In this document: positions 8,366 to 17,158 of the stretch, piece by piece
Position numbering within the stretch: the first letter of the stretch is position 1
Layout of the letters: each line of letters begins with the position of its first letter
Assembly (NCBI GenBank): GCA_934630705.1
Contig: CAKTWP010000007.1
Coordinates: 1 to 64,000, forward strand
Length of the DNA: 64,000 nucleotides
From: an uncultured Clostridia bacterium
GTDB taxonomy: Bacteria > Bacillota > Clostridia > Christensenellales > Aristaeellaceae
Reading direction: 5' to 3'
Position numbers and translations under genes: made by a program
Notes under the pieces: generated by a model
The model's database searches: none
Told to the model about the DNA's origin: nothing
Seen by the model: only the letters and a program-made list of their open reading frames with translations

Positions 8366-9121
8366 TTATTCCTGCGCAGCAACGCCGATGGCGTTCACCT
8401 GGGCGGGCAGGGAGAGGGTGGCCACGCCGGTGGTATACACGATGATTTCATCGCCCACAGCGGCGGTGACGTCCAAATCGCCCAACGTAACGATCACTTC
8501 CTCACCGGTATCCTGACGAATCAGGGTCAGCTGGCCATCGCTCACCTGGGCCACCTTCCCCGCGATGGCATACACGCCTACCCGCTGGGCGAACACCTGG
8601 GGCGGCAGAGAGAAGGTCATCGTTCCGTTAAAATCCACCACGGCAAACTGGCCGGCGGCCAGCGTATGGCCGTCCACGCCTTCAAAGACGGTTTCCGCGC
8701 CGAAGTTCACCTGCACCTGCCCGTGGGTTTGGGTATCGAGCAGGAAATAATCCGCGCCCACTTCCAGCACGCAGCCCTGAAGCGGCCGGAGCTCGGCCTG
8801 CGCCGCGATCACTTCCAGCGCGAAAATCTGCGCGGGAATGGAACGGGTCATTTTGCCGTCATAGCGCACGGCGATCTGCGCGCCGGCTTCCAGGCTGTCG
8901 GCGGCAAGGCCGGTGAACACGGTTTTCTTGTCGAAATTCACCTGCAGCAGCCGCTGATCCGCGCATTGGAGCAGAAAATATGCGTCCTTAATCTCCTGAA
9001 TCGCGCCTTCAATCACATAGGTTTCCCCGGCCGGCTGCGCCGCGGTTTCCCCGCCCAGCGCGCCCACGCCCGTGCTCAGGGCCAGCGCCAGCCCCAGAAA
9101 AATCGCAATCAATTTCGTCAT
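8366..9121 (-). CDS. secreted protein of three internal repeats, function unknown
   Basis: 251 residues beginning with a signal peptide (MTKLIAIFLG, ending near GVGALG). The mature part is three repeats of about 70 residues. Each has a strand rich in YFLL or LTLI, a middle section VNFxxxTVF, a segment like LAAGQ-VVDFNG, and a closing S[LI]PxQ[VI]xA. The pattern suggests small beta-barrel modules. I do not recognise the family. The start at 9121 follows GGAGGACAACACC; the earlier ATG lacks a site. The promoter looks ECF-sigma dependent, which would fit an envelope-stress product. Confidence 0.7.
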   Translation of the reverse strand: MTKLIAIFLGLALALSTGVGALGGETAAQPAGETYVIEGAIQEIKDAYFLLQCADQRLLQVNFDKKTVFTGLAADSLEAGAQIAVRYDGKMTRSIPAQIFALEVIAAQAELRPLQGCVLEVGADYFLLDTQTHGQVQVNFGAETVFEGVDGHTLAAGQFAVVDFNGTMTFSLPPQVFAQRVGVYAIAGKVAQVSDGQLTLIRQDTGEEVIVTLGDLDVTAAVGDEIIVYTTGVATLSLPAQVNAIGVAAQE

Positions 9122-9171
9122 GGTGTTGTCCTCCATCGGATTTTTCGCGCCGGTTCATCCCGCGCATCATC

Positions 9172-9200
9172 TTAGACGCAGCAGCGGCGAAAAAGTTCCC
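9172..9200 (-). promoter_or_regulatory. ECF-sigma-type promoter
   Basis: On the minus strand GGGAAC and CGTCTAA are separated by exactly 16 bases. This matches the usual GAAC-N16-CGTC layout of extracytoplasmic-function sigma factor promoters in Firmicutes and is unlike the TTGACA/TATAAT promoters elsewhere in the window. It is placed to drive the secreted three-repeat protein gene. Confidence 0.6.
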
Positions 9201-9266
9201 ATGAAATTTTTTTGAGGGGGATGCCCCAGAGCCATGGGAGAAAAACGGGCTTTCCATCCATTAATC

Positions 9267-9324
9267 ATGCGCCCCGGACTGGCAGGGAAACGATTGCTCG
9301 CTTTCCCTTCCATCCGGGGCGCAT
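9267..9324. repeat. core palindromic repeat, ATGCGCCCC type
   Basis: Arms ATGCGCCCCGGA (9267-9278) and TCCGGGGCGCAT (9313-9324) around a GGGAAA/TTTCCC inner stem. It lies just after the 3' end of the gene at 9345-10091. A half copy of the companion module (GGGCTTTCC) precedes it. Confidence 0.8.
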
Positions 9325-9344
9325 GGCGGCTTTTATGAAAACAA

Positions 9345-10091
9345 TTATTTCACCGGCCGGATCAGGATCAGGGGCGTAAGCTCATCGCCCTGGCCGGAGG
9401 GGTTATCCTGCATGGCGTCCTGAATTTCCGCATCGGTGAGGGGGAAATCGTGGGATTTGCCCAGCTGATCCCGCTGCAGATCGTTGGCATCCATGAGCAC
9501 CACGGGGATGCCGGTTTCGTCATAGAGCTGATCGCACAGCTCGCCGGGATTCTCCGGGTTAATCAGGGCCATCTGCTTGTATACGTCAAAGCTGGAGCGG
9601 AAATAGAACCCGTCGATGCCGCCCACGCCCTTGCCGCAGACCTTGTAAAACACGCCGTGGATGCCGAAGGGCTTGGTCAGCGCGGAGCAGACCACCGCCA
9701 GCAGCACCCGGGGCAGCCCGCAGATGTCGATCACCAGCTGCAGCTTATAGGGCTCATGCATGCCAACGCCGGTATGGTTAATCCCCGCGAAGCGCCACAG
9801 GAAATTGGCCCAGAAGCCGGGCTTCACCTCGTCCCGGGTTTTGACGGATTCCACGCACATGCACATCACCTTCGCCCCGAAGGACAGCATGTCGCCCTCC
9901 TGATACAAAGGCCGCACGTATTTTTCCACCAGCTCCTTCTGGCTTTCGCCCCGCTGGACGAAATGGGTCTGGATGGCGAAGCGCTGATACTTTTTGCCGT
10001 TTTTGCCTTCCACCACGCCGCGATCAAAATAGACCACGCCGTCTTTTTCGCGGCGCTGTTCTTCCAGGTTCCGGGACGGAATAATGCCCAT
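9345..10091 (-). CDS. F420-0:gamma-glutamyl ligase-like protein
   Basis: 248 residues resembling the CofE-type ligase family (COG1478). Visible landmarks are an N-terminal GDMLSFGAKV segment, the conserved centre CGLPRVLLAVVCSALTKPFG, KGVGGIDGF, and VVLMDANDLQRDQLG. In archaea and actinobacteria the family adds glutamate to coenzyme F420, but Clostridia carry relatives of unknown substrate, so a true F420 role is not implied. The start follows GGAGGTAATTCTC. It has its own TTGACA promoter. Confidence 0.6.
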   Translation of the reverse strand: MGIIPSRNLEEQRREKDGVVYFDRGVVEGKNGKKYQRFAIQTHFVQRGESQKELVEKYVRPLYQEGDMLSFGAKVMCMCVESVKTRDEVKPGFWANFLWRFAGINHTGVGMHEPYKLQLVIDICGLPRVLLAVVCSALTKPFGIHGVFYKVCGKGVGGIDGFYFRSSFDVYKQMALINPENPGELCDQLYDETGIPVVLMDANDLQRDQLGKSHDFPLTDAEIQDAMQDNPSGQGDELTPLILIRPVK

Positions 10092-10125
10092 GAGAATTAC
10101 CTCCATGCTTGGAAAAGGATGCCCT

Positions 10126-10155
10126 ATTTTACACCCGCGTATGCATGTTTGTCAA
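10126..10155 (-). promoter_or_regulatory. sigma-A promoter of the F420-ligase-like gene
   Basis: Minus-strand TTGACA and TAAAAT with 18 bases between them, 35 bases before the start codon. Confidence 0.75.
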
Positions 10156-10200
10156 ATTATCCGCATAAATAAAAGCGCTTAGGGAAAGGAGGCTCCGCCC

Positions 10201-10449
10201 ATGACCGGCGCCCACTGGCTGTTTCTTGGCTGTATTGCTTTGGCAATGGGGCTGATGCTGTGCTTTTCGCTGCTTTCCCGGCCCCAATCCCGGGGCTATC
10301 GCGCGGTTTCCCGGATGTTCTGGGCCGTCATGGCGCTGCTGGGCGCTCAGGCGCTGGGCCTGCTTTCCCTGACCCTCGCCTCCGCCGCCGCAGTGGCCGC
10401 GCTGGGCGCGCCGGGCCTGATGGCGCTCATGGCGCTGGCGGGCATGTGA
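10201..10449 (+). CDS. small two-helix membrane protein, BofA-like
   Basis: 82 residues with two strongly hydrophobic segments (about 5-25 and 38-82) joined by a short basic linker (RPQSRGYR). The C-terminal pattern LASAAAVAALGAPGLMALM resembles the end of BofA, the sporulation protein that inhibits processing of pro-sigma-K at the forespore membrane. Length and topology also match BofA (about 87 residues). The start follows AGGAGGCTCCGCCC. Similarity is by eye only; another small membrane protein is possible. Confidence 0.5.
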   Translation: MTGAHWLFLGCIALAMGLMLCFSLLSRPQSRGYRAVSRMFWAVMALLGAQALGLLSLTLASAAAVAALGAPGLMALMALAGM

Positions 10450-10515
10450 ACCCGCCTACATCAGAAAATGACATGAAATCACATGTTTTTGTTTCCCGGA
10501 CGGCAGGCTTTATCA

Positions 10516-10544
10516 TTGCGCCGTGCCGGGCGGTTTGCTATAAT
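10516..10544 (+). promoter_or_regulatory. sigma-A promoter of the GH92 gene
   Basis: TTGCGC and TATAAT with 17 bases between them, 49 bases before the chosen start. Confidence 0.7.
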
Positions 10545-10593
10545 GAAAGCAGCAAAAAAAGCCCATCCGGGCAAAAAGGAAGGTCTGCTTTCC

Positions 10594-12648
10594 ATGAAGG
10601 ATTATACCCGCTTTGTGAACGTGTTTCAGGGCTGCGATGAAATCGCCCTGCCCACGCCCCAGGGCATTGCCGCCACCTGGGAGCTGATCAAGGGCCTGTG
10701 CGGAAACAACACCCCCGGCGCTGCGCTGCCCTTTGGCCGCCTCACCGCCTGCTGTTATTCCGGCGGCTATTCCTCCGGCTATGGCCGGCTCCGCTCCAAT
10801 TCCCATGGCCCCATCGGCAAGCTCTTTGACCATAACCAGTTCAAGGGCATCGCCCATATCCAGCAGGACGGCACCGGCTATATCGACACCTTCTATAACT
10901 ACGCCGTGGTGTCCCCCTATACGGGGGCGCTTGCCCACAGCGCCGATCCCCGGGATTTCGATGGCGAACGGGCGGCGCCGGGCTATTACGCCTGCCGGGA
11001 CAGCCTTTCCGGCGCGGACTGCGAGGTGACGGTCACGCCCCGGGCGGCGCTGCATCGCATTTCCTTCCCCGGGGAGGGGGGGCGCATCTCCGTGGATTTC
11101 TCCAACGATGGTCTCTATGACGATGGCAACCTCACCCGCAGCCCTGCCGGCGGGGCCATGCTGAGCCTGATTTCGGGCGGCGAGGTGGCGGTGGAGGTGG
11201 AGCTGCACAAGCTCCGGCTCTGGTTTTATCTGAAGGCGGAAGGGCTTACCGGGCCCATGCGCCTGTGGCTGGATGGCCGGGAGACGGATGCGCAGACCCT
11301 GACCGTTCCCCCGGGCCGCACCTTCGGCGTGACCATGCCCTGCGCATCCCAGGCGCGGCTCACGCTGGGGCTGTCCCCCAAGAGCGCGGAGATTGCCCGG
11401 GCGGACGCGGTGGGCAACGCGCTTTCCTTTGACGAAGCCCGCGCGCAGGCCAGGGCGGCCTGGGCGGCGGCGCTGGGCCGGATCGACGCGGAATTTGACG
11501 ATCCCACCGACCATGAGATTTTCTATTCCAATCTGTACCATACGCTCATCAAGCCCGCGGACTGGTCCGGGGAGAGCTTTCTGTATGCCGAGGAGCCCTT
11601 TGTGCTGGATTTTGCCACTCTCTGGGATCAATACAAAACCTCGCTGCCCCTGATTTACACCCTGTATCCGGACATGGGCCGCAAGATCGCGGATACCTTC
11701 CTGCGCACCGCCCGGGCCACCGGCAAGATGATCCACACCCTACTGCTGGACGGCATGTTTCTGGAATCCACCACCGGCCAGGCGCGGATGCTGGCGGAGC
11801 ACACGCTGGTGGACGCATGGCTGCGGGGCGTGGATTTTGATCTGGACGAAGCGCTGCGGCTGATGCACGCGGACGTATTTGAGCACGGGTATTATGATGC
11901 GTTTCTGCAGGGCGAGCTGCCCGCCGCCCCGGCCTTTGCCATTGACATGACCGATGCCTGCGCCGCCTGCGCAATGCTGGCCCGGGCCCGGGGGCGGGCG
12001 GACATGGCGGCGGAGTTTGACGCGGTGGCGGGCCGGTGGGCCCAGGCCTTTGACCCGGAGACGGGGCTGGTGCGCATGGGCGAACGGTTTTATGAAGGCA
12101 CGAACTGGAATTATTCCTTCCGCCTGATGCACGATATGGCCGGGCGCGTGGCGCTGGCCGGGGGGAAGGAGCGGTTTGCCCAGCTGCTGGACGTGTTTTT
12201 CGGCTTTGAAACCCGCGGACGGGAAGCGTCCTTTGAGGGGTTCAACAATGAAACGGACATGGAATCGCCCTATGCCTATCATTTCTGCGGGCGGCATGAT
12301 CGTCTGGCGGAGGTGATCCACGCGGGCTTTACCTCCATGTTTACCACCGGCCGGGGCGGCGTGCCCGGCAACAGCGACAGCGGCGGGCTGACGGGCTGTT
12401 ACATCTGGAACGCGCTGGGGATTTTTCCTGCGTCGGGGCAGGATCTGATGATAATCGGTTCGCCCCGTGTGCGCCGCGCCGTGCTGCACATGCATAACGG
12501 CCGGGATTTCGTCATTGAAAAGCAGGGCGATGGCATCTATGTGCAGGAAGCGCTGCTGGACGGCCAGCCCCTGCCGTCGCTTGCCTTCTCCGTCCGCCGC
12601 ATGCTGGAGGGCGGCTGTCTCACGCTGCGAATGGGGAAAACGGCGTAA
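10594..12648 (+). CDS. GH92-family alpha-mannosidase-like glycoside hydrolase
   Basis: 684 residues with the architecture of glycoside hydrolase family 92, calcium-dependent exo-alpha-mannosidases. Family-like blocks in order are GNNTPGAALPFGR, FYSNLYHTLIKP, LWDQYKTSLPLIYTLYP, GTNWNYSFRLMHD, FNNETDMESPY and GVPGNSDSGGLTGCYIWNALGIFP, the last corresponding to the aspartate-bearing catalytic block. No signal peptide is seen, so it probably acts on imported oligosaccharides. The start at 10594 follows AAGGAAGG; an earlier ATG at 10543 overlaps the -10 box. GH92 members differ widely in linkage, so mannose specificity is inferred. Confidence 0.8.
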   Translation: MKDYTRFVNVFQGCDEIALPTPQGIAATWELIKGLCGNNTPGAALPFGRLTACCYSGGYSSGYGRLRSNSHGPIGKLFDHNQFKGIAHIQQDGTGYIDTFYNYAVVSPYTGALAHSADPRDFDGERAAPGYYACRDSLSGADCEVTVTPRAALHRISFPGEGGRISVDFSNDGLYDDGNLTRSPAGGAMLSLISGGEVAVEVELHKLRLWFYLKAEGLTGPMRLWLDGRETDAQTLTVPPGRTFGVTMPCASQARLTLGLSPKSAEIARADAVGNALSFDEARAQARAAWAAALGRIDAEFDDPTDHEIFYSNLYHTLIKPADWSGESFLYAEEPFVLDFATLWDQYKTSLPLIYTLYPDMGRKIADTFLRTARATGKMIHTLLLDGMFLESTTGQARMLAEHTLVDAWLRGVDFDLDEALRLMHADVFEHGYYDAFLQGELPAAPAFAIDMTDACAACAMLARARGRADMAAEFDAVAGRWAQAFDPETGLVRMGERFYEGTNWNYSFRLMHDMAGRVALAGGKERFAQLLDVFFGFETRGREASFEGFNNETDMESPYAYHFCGRHDRLAEVIHAGFTSMFTTGRGGVPGNSDSGGLTGCYIWNALGIFPASGQDLMIIGSPRVRRAVLHMHNGRDFVIEKQGDGIYVQEALLDGQPLPSLAFSVRRMLEGGCLTLRMGKTA

Positions 12649-12706
12649 AGAAGAATATGATAATAGCGGGCGGCGGCTCCTTGCGCCTTTCACCCCGCGC
12701 TTATGC

Positions 12707-12769
12707 GCCCCAGCGTGTCTAAAAATGGCGTTTTTGACGCGCTGGGGCCTTTCTCTTGCAGAAAGGCCC
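12707..12769 (+). terminator. double hairpin terminator after the GH92 gene
   Basis: First hairpin GCCCCAGCG (12707-12715) / CGCTGGGGC (12740-12748) with an inner AAAAATGGCGTTTTT. The second, GGGCCTTTCT (12745-12754) / AGAAAGGCCC (12760-12769), shares bases with it, so the two are mutually exclusive. A T-rich run follows near 12789. The inner part resembles the closing hairpin of the repeats at 288-503 and 5240-5448. Confidence 0.7.
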
Positions 12770-12803
12770 TCCTGCAATATTCGTAATTATTTTTTTCTTC
12801 CCA

Positions 12804-12861
12804 TTGACAAAAGGTGGGAATGTCCTTATAATGTTAAACGATTTATTATTAAACGCTTAAC
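12804..12861 (+). promoter_or_regulatory. consensus promoter with MarR-type operator
   Basis: TTGACA (12804-12809) and TATAAT (12827-12832) have the ideal 17-base spacing. Directly after the -10 box lies an imperfect inverted repeat, GTTAAACG (12833-12840) and CGCTTAAC (12854-12861), within an AT-rich core that also repeats TTAAACG. Its position over the transcription start suggests autorepression by the MarR protein encoded next. Confidence 0.75.
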
Positions 12862-12876
12862 GAAAGGAGAGCAACC

Positions 12877-13374
12877 ATGGATTACAAGATGGTGGCTGGG
12901 GCGATGCGACGGCTGGAGCTATTGCGAAAGATTCAGATGCGCAGTGCGATGACGGCGCTGGGGCTGCATCCCGGCCAGCCGCCCATGCTGGAATTCATTC
13001 TGGCGCATCCGGGCTGCACGCAGAAGGAAGCGGCGGACGAGCTGGACGTATCCCCGGCCTCGGCGGCGGCCAGCCTGAAGCGGCTGGAGAAGGCCGGGCT
13101 GGTGGCCCGGCGGCAGGACGCGCAGGATGTGCGGCGCAATCAGCTGGAGCTGACGGCGGCAGGGGAGGCCAAGGTGATGGCCGTGCGCGAGAAGATGGAC
13201 GCGCTGGACGCGCAGATGTTTTCGGGCGTCACGGATCAGGAGGCCATGGCCTTTCTGAAAACCTGCGAAACCATGTTTGATAATTTAGCGGACGAAAGCA
13301 CCCGAACGCTGACGATCTGCAAGCTGCACCGGGCGGCCCGGGCCGCGCTGGTTGCCAATAAGGAGGACGATTAA
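12877..13374 (+). CDS. MarR-family transcriptional regulator
   Basis: 165 residues with a winged-helix MarR core: a recognition region TQKEAADELDVSPASAAASLKRLEKAGLV and the wing with RRQDAQDVRRNQLELT, flanked by dimerisation helices. Such proteins usually repress a neighbouring exporter and release DNA on binding a small toxic ligand. The start follows AAAGGAGAGCAACC, and the two exporter genes follow within a few bases, so one transcript under the palindromic operator is likely. Confidence 0.9.
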   Translation: MDYKMVAGAMRRLELLRKIQMRSAMTALGLHPGQPPMLEFILAHPGCTQKEAADELDVSPASAAASLKRLEKAGLVARRQDAQDVRRNQLELTAAGEAKVMAVREKMDALDAQMFSGVTDQEAMAFLKTCETMFDNLADESTRTLTICKLHRAARAALVANKEDD

Positions 13375-13377
13375 ACC

Positions 13378-15117
13378 GTGCAATTCAAACGACTGCTGAA
13401 ATACGCGGGCAAATACAAAAAGTATCTGCTGCTTTGCCCGCTGGTGATGATCGGCGAAGTGGTGATGGAAATGCTGCTGCCGCTGATCACGGCCCGGCTG
13501 ATTGACGAAGCCATTCCCGCCTGCCAGGCCACGGGAAGCCTGCGGCAGGTGATCGTGCTGGGAGCGGCCATGCTGGTGATGGCGTGCGTATCCATGGCCT
13601 TTGGCATGGCGGGCTCCCGGCTGGCGGCCCTGGGCGGCATGGGCTTTGCCCGCAATCTGCGCCAGGCGATCTTCGAAAAAGTGCAGCATTTTTCCTTTAA
13701 GAATATCGACCATTTCTCCACCGCCTCCCTCGTTACCCGCCTGACCACCGATGTGAACCAGACCCAGAACGTGGTGATGATGCTGGTGCGCATGGCGGTG
13801 CGCAGCCCCATCCAGTTTATTCTGGCCTTCTTCATGGCGGCGCGGATGAATGCGTCGCTGCTGCCGGTGCTGGCGGTGGCGGTGCCGCTGCTGCTGGTGG
13901 GCGCGGGCATTATCATGAGCAAGGCCTTCCCTCGGTTCCAGATCATGATGAAGAAATATGATGCGTTGAACGCCTCCGTGCAGGAAAATCTGATTGCCAT
14001 CCGCGTGGTGAAGGCCTTTGTGCGCGCCGCCCATGAAAAGGAAAAGTTCAACGCCTCCGCCGACGATGTGACCGCCACCCAGCGGGCTGCGGAAAAGATC
14101 GTGCTGTGGAACAGCCCGATGATGCAGATTCTGGTTTACGGCTGCATCGTGAGCGTGCTGTGGCTGGGCGGCCAGCAGGTGATCGGCGGCACGATGGAAA
14201 TCGGCGCGCTGTCCTCCTTCATCAGCTATATCACCCAGATCCTCATGAGCCTGATGATGCTCTCCTTCCTGCTGGTATCCTTCGTGATGGCCCGGGCTTC
14301 CGTGGCCCGCATCTGCGAAGTGCTGGATGAGGAGCAGGACATCGTCTCCCCCGCCCATGCGGAGGAAAAGGTGCAGGATGGCAGCATCGTGTTCGACCAT
14401 GTGGGCTTCTCCTACAGCGGCGATCAGGACAATCTGGTGCTCTCCGACGTGAACTTTACCATTAAATCCGGCGAAACCATCGGCCTTATCGGCGGCACCG
14501 GCTCGGCCAAGACCACCCTGGTGTCCCTCATTCCCCGGCTTTACGATGTGACCTGCGGCCGTATTCTGGTGGGCGGCAAGGATGTGCGCAGCTATGATAT
14601 CCACGCCCTGCGGGATCAGGTGTCCATGGTGCTGCAGAAGAACGTGCTGTTCTCCGGCTCCATCAAGGATAACCTGCGCTGGGGCGATGAGCACGCCACG
14701 GACGCGGAAATCACCGCGGCCTGCCAGGCCTCCGCGGCGGACGAATTTGTGCGCTCCTTCCCCGGCGGCTATGACATGGATCTGGGCCAGGGCGGCGTGA
14801 ACGTATCCGGCGGGCAGAAGCAGCGGCTGTGCATTGCCCGGGCCCTGCTGAAAAAGCCCAAGATCATTATCTTTGACGACGCCACCTCCGCCGTGGATAC
14901 CGCCACCGATTCCCGCATCCGCGAGGCGCTGCGCACCGCCATGCCCGATACCACCAAGATCATCATCGCCCAGCGCATCACCTCCGTGATGGACGCGGAT
15001 CGGATCATCGTGCTCAACGACGGCAAGGTGGACGATATCGGCACCCATGACGAGCTGATGGCCAGGAACGAAATCTACCGGGAAGTGTATTCTTCCCAGC
15101 AAAAGGGGGTGGCGTAA
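13378..15117 (+). CDS. ABC exporter subunit, degenerate ATPase half
   Basis: 579 residues: six-helix transmembrane domain (about 15-310) fused to an ATPase domain, with GTG as start after AAGGAGG. Walker A is GGTGSAKT (372-379), with alanine in place of the usual second glycine. The signature is VSGGQ. Walker B ends FDD, with aspartate (501) instead of the catalytic glutamate. This pattern is known from heterodimeric multidrug exporters in which one nucleotide site is non-hydrolysing. The partner is the next gene. Substrate unknown; control by MarR suggests drugs or toxic metabolites. Confidence 0.92.
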   Translation: MQFKRLLKYAGKYKKYLLLCPLVMIGEVVMEMLLPLITARLIDEAIPACQATGSLRQVIVLGAAMLVMACVSMAFGMAGSRLAALGGMGFARNLRQAIFEKVQHFSFKNIDHFSTASLVTRLTTDVNQTQNVVMMLVRMAVRSPIQFILAFFMAARMNASLLPVLAVAVPLLLVGAGIIMSKAFPRFQIMMKKYDALNASVQENLIAIRVVKAFVRAAHEKEKFNASADDVTATQRAAEKIVLWNSPMMQILVYGCIVSVLWLGGQQVIGGTMEIGALSSFISYITQILMSLMMLSFLLVSFVMARASVARICEVLDEEQDIVSPAHAEEKVQDGSIVFDHVGFSYSGDQDNLVLSDVNFTIKSGETIGLIGGTGSAKTTLVSLIPRLYDVTCGRILVGGKDVRSYDIHALRDQVSMVLQKNVLFSGSIKDNLRWGDEHATDAEITAACQASAADEFVRSFPGGYDMDLGQGGVNVSGGQKQRLCIARALLKKPKIIIFDDATSAVDTATDSRIREALRTAMPDTTKIIIAQRITSVMDADRIIVLNDGKVDDIGTHDELMARNEIYREVYSSQQKGVA

Positions 15118-15118
15118 T

Positions 15119-17020
15119 ATGCCTCCGCGCGGAAATATGCGTATGCCTGCCAAGCCCAAGAACGCCAGGGGCACCCTGCGCCGCCTGATGAAGGAGCTGG
15201 GAGCCCATAAGGCCAAGCTGATCGTGGTGGCCCTGTGCATTGCCATCAGCACCGGCTGCAGCACCTTTGGCACCTATCTGCTCAAGGACGCCATCAACGT
15301 ATACATCCAGCCCCTGCGCCAGCAGTTCAGCGAAGCCGGCGCAATGCCCGATCTGAGCGGGTTTATCCGGTTCCTGGGCATGATGCTGATGGTATACCTG
15401 ATCGGCGCATTCAGCACCTTCCTTTACAGCCGGCTGATGATGCTGGCCTCCACGGGCATCCTCAACAAGCTCCGCAAGGAGATGTTTGACCATATGGAGG
15501 ATCTGCCCATCCGGTATTTCGATCAGCATACCCACGGCGAAATCATGAGCCGCTATACCAACGATACCGACACCCTGCGGGAGTTTTTCTCCGGCACCCT
15601 CCCCCAGATCATTTCCTCGTTCCTGTCCATCTGCTTCTCCCTGTTCTTCCTGCTGCGGCTCAACGGCTGGCTGACGCTGCTGCTGGTGGTGCTCATGCCG
15701 CTGATGACGCTGCTGACCAAGAACCTGGGCAAGAAGGCAGGCGCCAATTTCGTGGCCCAGCAAAAGGCCGTGGGCGCGCTGAACGGATACATTGAGGAAA
15801 CCATTGAGGGCCAGCGGGTGGTGCAGGTGTTCTGCCATGAGGAAAAGGCCAAGGAGGCCTTTGACGGGCTGAATGAAAACGTCCGTGAGGCCGGCACCCG
15901 GGCCAACACCTTCGCCGGCATGATGGGCCCCATCATGAACAACCTGAGCCATTGCTATTATGTGCTCATCACGCTGCTGGGCTCCATCCTGATTGTTATG
16001 GGCCAGACCGACGTGGGCACGCTGGTGGCCTTCCTGCCCATGATCCGCCAGTTCACCCAGCCTATCTCCAATGTGGCCCAGCAGTTTAACACCATCATGC
16101 AGGCCCTGGCCGGGGCGGAGCGGGTGTTTGAGCTGATGGACGAGCCCGCCGAGGAGGATCACGGCTATGTGACCCTGGTCAACGCCCACAAGGACGCGCA
16201 GGGGAACATCACCGAATCCGAAGCCCGCACCGGGCTGTGGGCCTGGAAGCATCCCCATGGGGACGGCACCACCACCTATACCGAGCTGAAGGGCGATGTG
16301 GTCTTTGAGGACGTGACGTTTGGCTATGTGCCCGACAAAATCGTGCTCCACAATATCTCCCTTTACGCCAAGCCGGGGCAGAAGATCGCCTTTGTAGGCT
16401 CCACCGGCGCGGGCAAGACCACCATCACCAACCTGATTAACCGCTTCTATGACATCCAGGGCGGCAAGATCCGTTATGACGGCATCAACATCGAAAAGAT
16501 CCGCAAGGATGATCTGCGCCGCTCCCTGGCCATGGTGCTGCAGGACACGCACCTGTTCACCGGCACCGTGCGGGACAACATCCGCTATGGCAAGCTGGAC
16601 GCCACGGATGAGGAAATCGAGCGGGCGGCCAAGGTGGCCAACGCGGACTTCTTCATCCATCATCTGCCCCAGGGCTATGATACCATGCTCACCGGCGACG
16701 GCGCGAACCTGTCTCAGGGCCAGCGGCAGCTGCTGGCCATTGCCCGGGCCGCCGTGGCGGATCCGCCCGTGCTGATCCTGGATGAGGCCACCTCCTCCAT
16801 CGATACCCGCACCGAGGCGCTGATCGAGCGGGGCATGGATGGCCTGATGCAGGGGCGCACCGTGTTCGTCATCGCCCATCGGCTTTCCACCGTCCGCAAT
16901 TCCCAGGCCATCATGGTGCTGGAAAACGGCCGGATTATCGAGCGCGGCGATCACGAATCCCTGATTGCCCAGCACGGCAAGTATTATCAGCTCTATACCG
17001 GCATGTTTGAGCTGTCCTGA
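15119..17020 (+). CDS. ABC exporter subunit, catalytic half
   Basis: 633 residues with the same layout: a basic N-terminal tail, six-helix membrane domain (about 35-340), ATPase domain from about 390. Walker A is GSTGAGKTT, signature LSQGQ, Walker B LILDEATSS with the intact catalytic glutamate, and the H-loop IAHR. A linker of about 40 residues with NITESEARTG precedes the ATPase. The gene starts one base after the stop of the previous one, as expected for two halves of one heterodimer. Confidence 0.93.
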   Translation: MPPRGNMRMPAKPKNARGTLRRLMKELGAHKAKLIVVALCIAISTGCSTFGTYLLKDAINVYIQPLRQQFSEAGAMPDLSGFIRFLGMMLMVYLIGAFSTFLYSRLMMLASTGILNKLRKEMFDHMEDLPIRYFDQHTHGEIMSRYTNDTDTLREFFSGTLPQIISSFLSICFSLFFLLRLNGWLTLLLVVLMPLMTLLTKNLGKKAGANFVAQQKAVGALNGYIEETIEGQRVVQVFCHEEKAKEAFDGLNENVREAGTRANTFAGMMGPIMNNLSHCYYVLITLLGSILIVMGQTDVGTLVAFLPMIRQFTQPISNVAQQFNTIMQALAGAERVFELMDEPAEEDHGYVTLVNAHKDAQGNITESEARTGLWAWKHPHGDGTTTYTELKGDVVFEDVTFGYVPDKIVLHNISLYAKPGQKIAFVGSTGAGKTTITNLINRFYDIQGGKIRYDGINIEKIRKDDLRRSLAMVLQDTHLFTGTVRDNIRYGKLDATDEEIERAAKVANADFFIHHLPQGYDTMLTGDGANLSQGQRQLLAIARAAVADPPVLILDEATSSIDTRTEALIERGMDGLMQGRTVFVIAHRLSTVRNSQAIMVLENGRIIERGDHESLIAQHGKYYQLYTGMFELS

Positions 17021-17057
17021 CACGGGAACGGGGAAACATCAGGCTCAAACCAATCAA

Positions 17058-17114
17058 GCGCCCCAGAATGGGAAAGGAGACGTTTCGTTGTCTCCTTCTC
17101 CGTTTCTGGGGCGC
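17058..17114. repeat. core palindromic repeat between convergent units
   Basis: Arms GCGCCCCAGAA (17058-17068) and TTCTGGGGCGC (17104-17114), with inner GGAGAC/GTCTCC pairing. It separates the exporter operon from the oppositely oriented phage-derived operon. Confidence 0.8.
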
Positions 17115-17158
17115 ATTGTTGATATAAGATAACGTACAGCTTGGCTCCCTGCGGCTTT

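Noticed and set aside
14491..14514. Altered Walker A (GGTGSAKT) as a sign of a dead gene
   Set aside because: This and the FDD Walker B are common in one half of heterodimeric exporters, and the frame is intact.
13285..17023. Two minus-strand frames of about 660 codons opposite the ABC exporter
   Set aside because: Same shadow effect; no ribosome binding sites and no recognisable domains.
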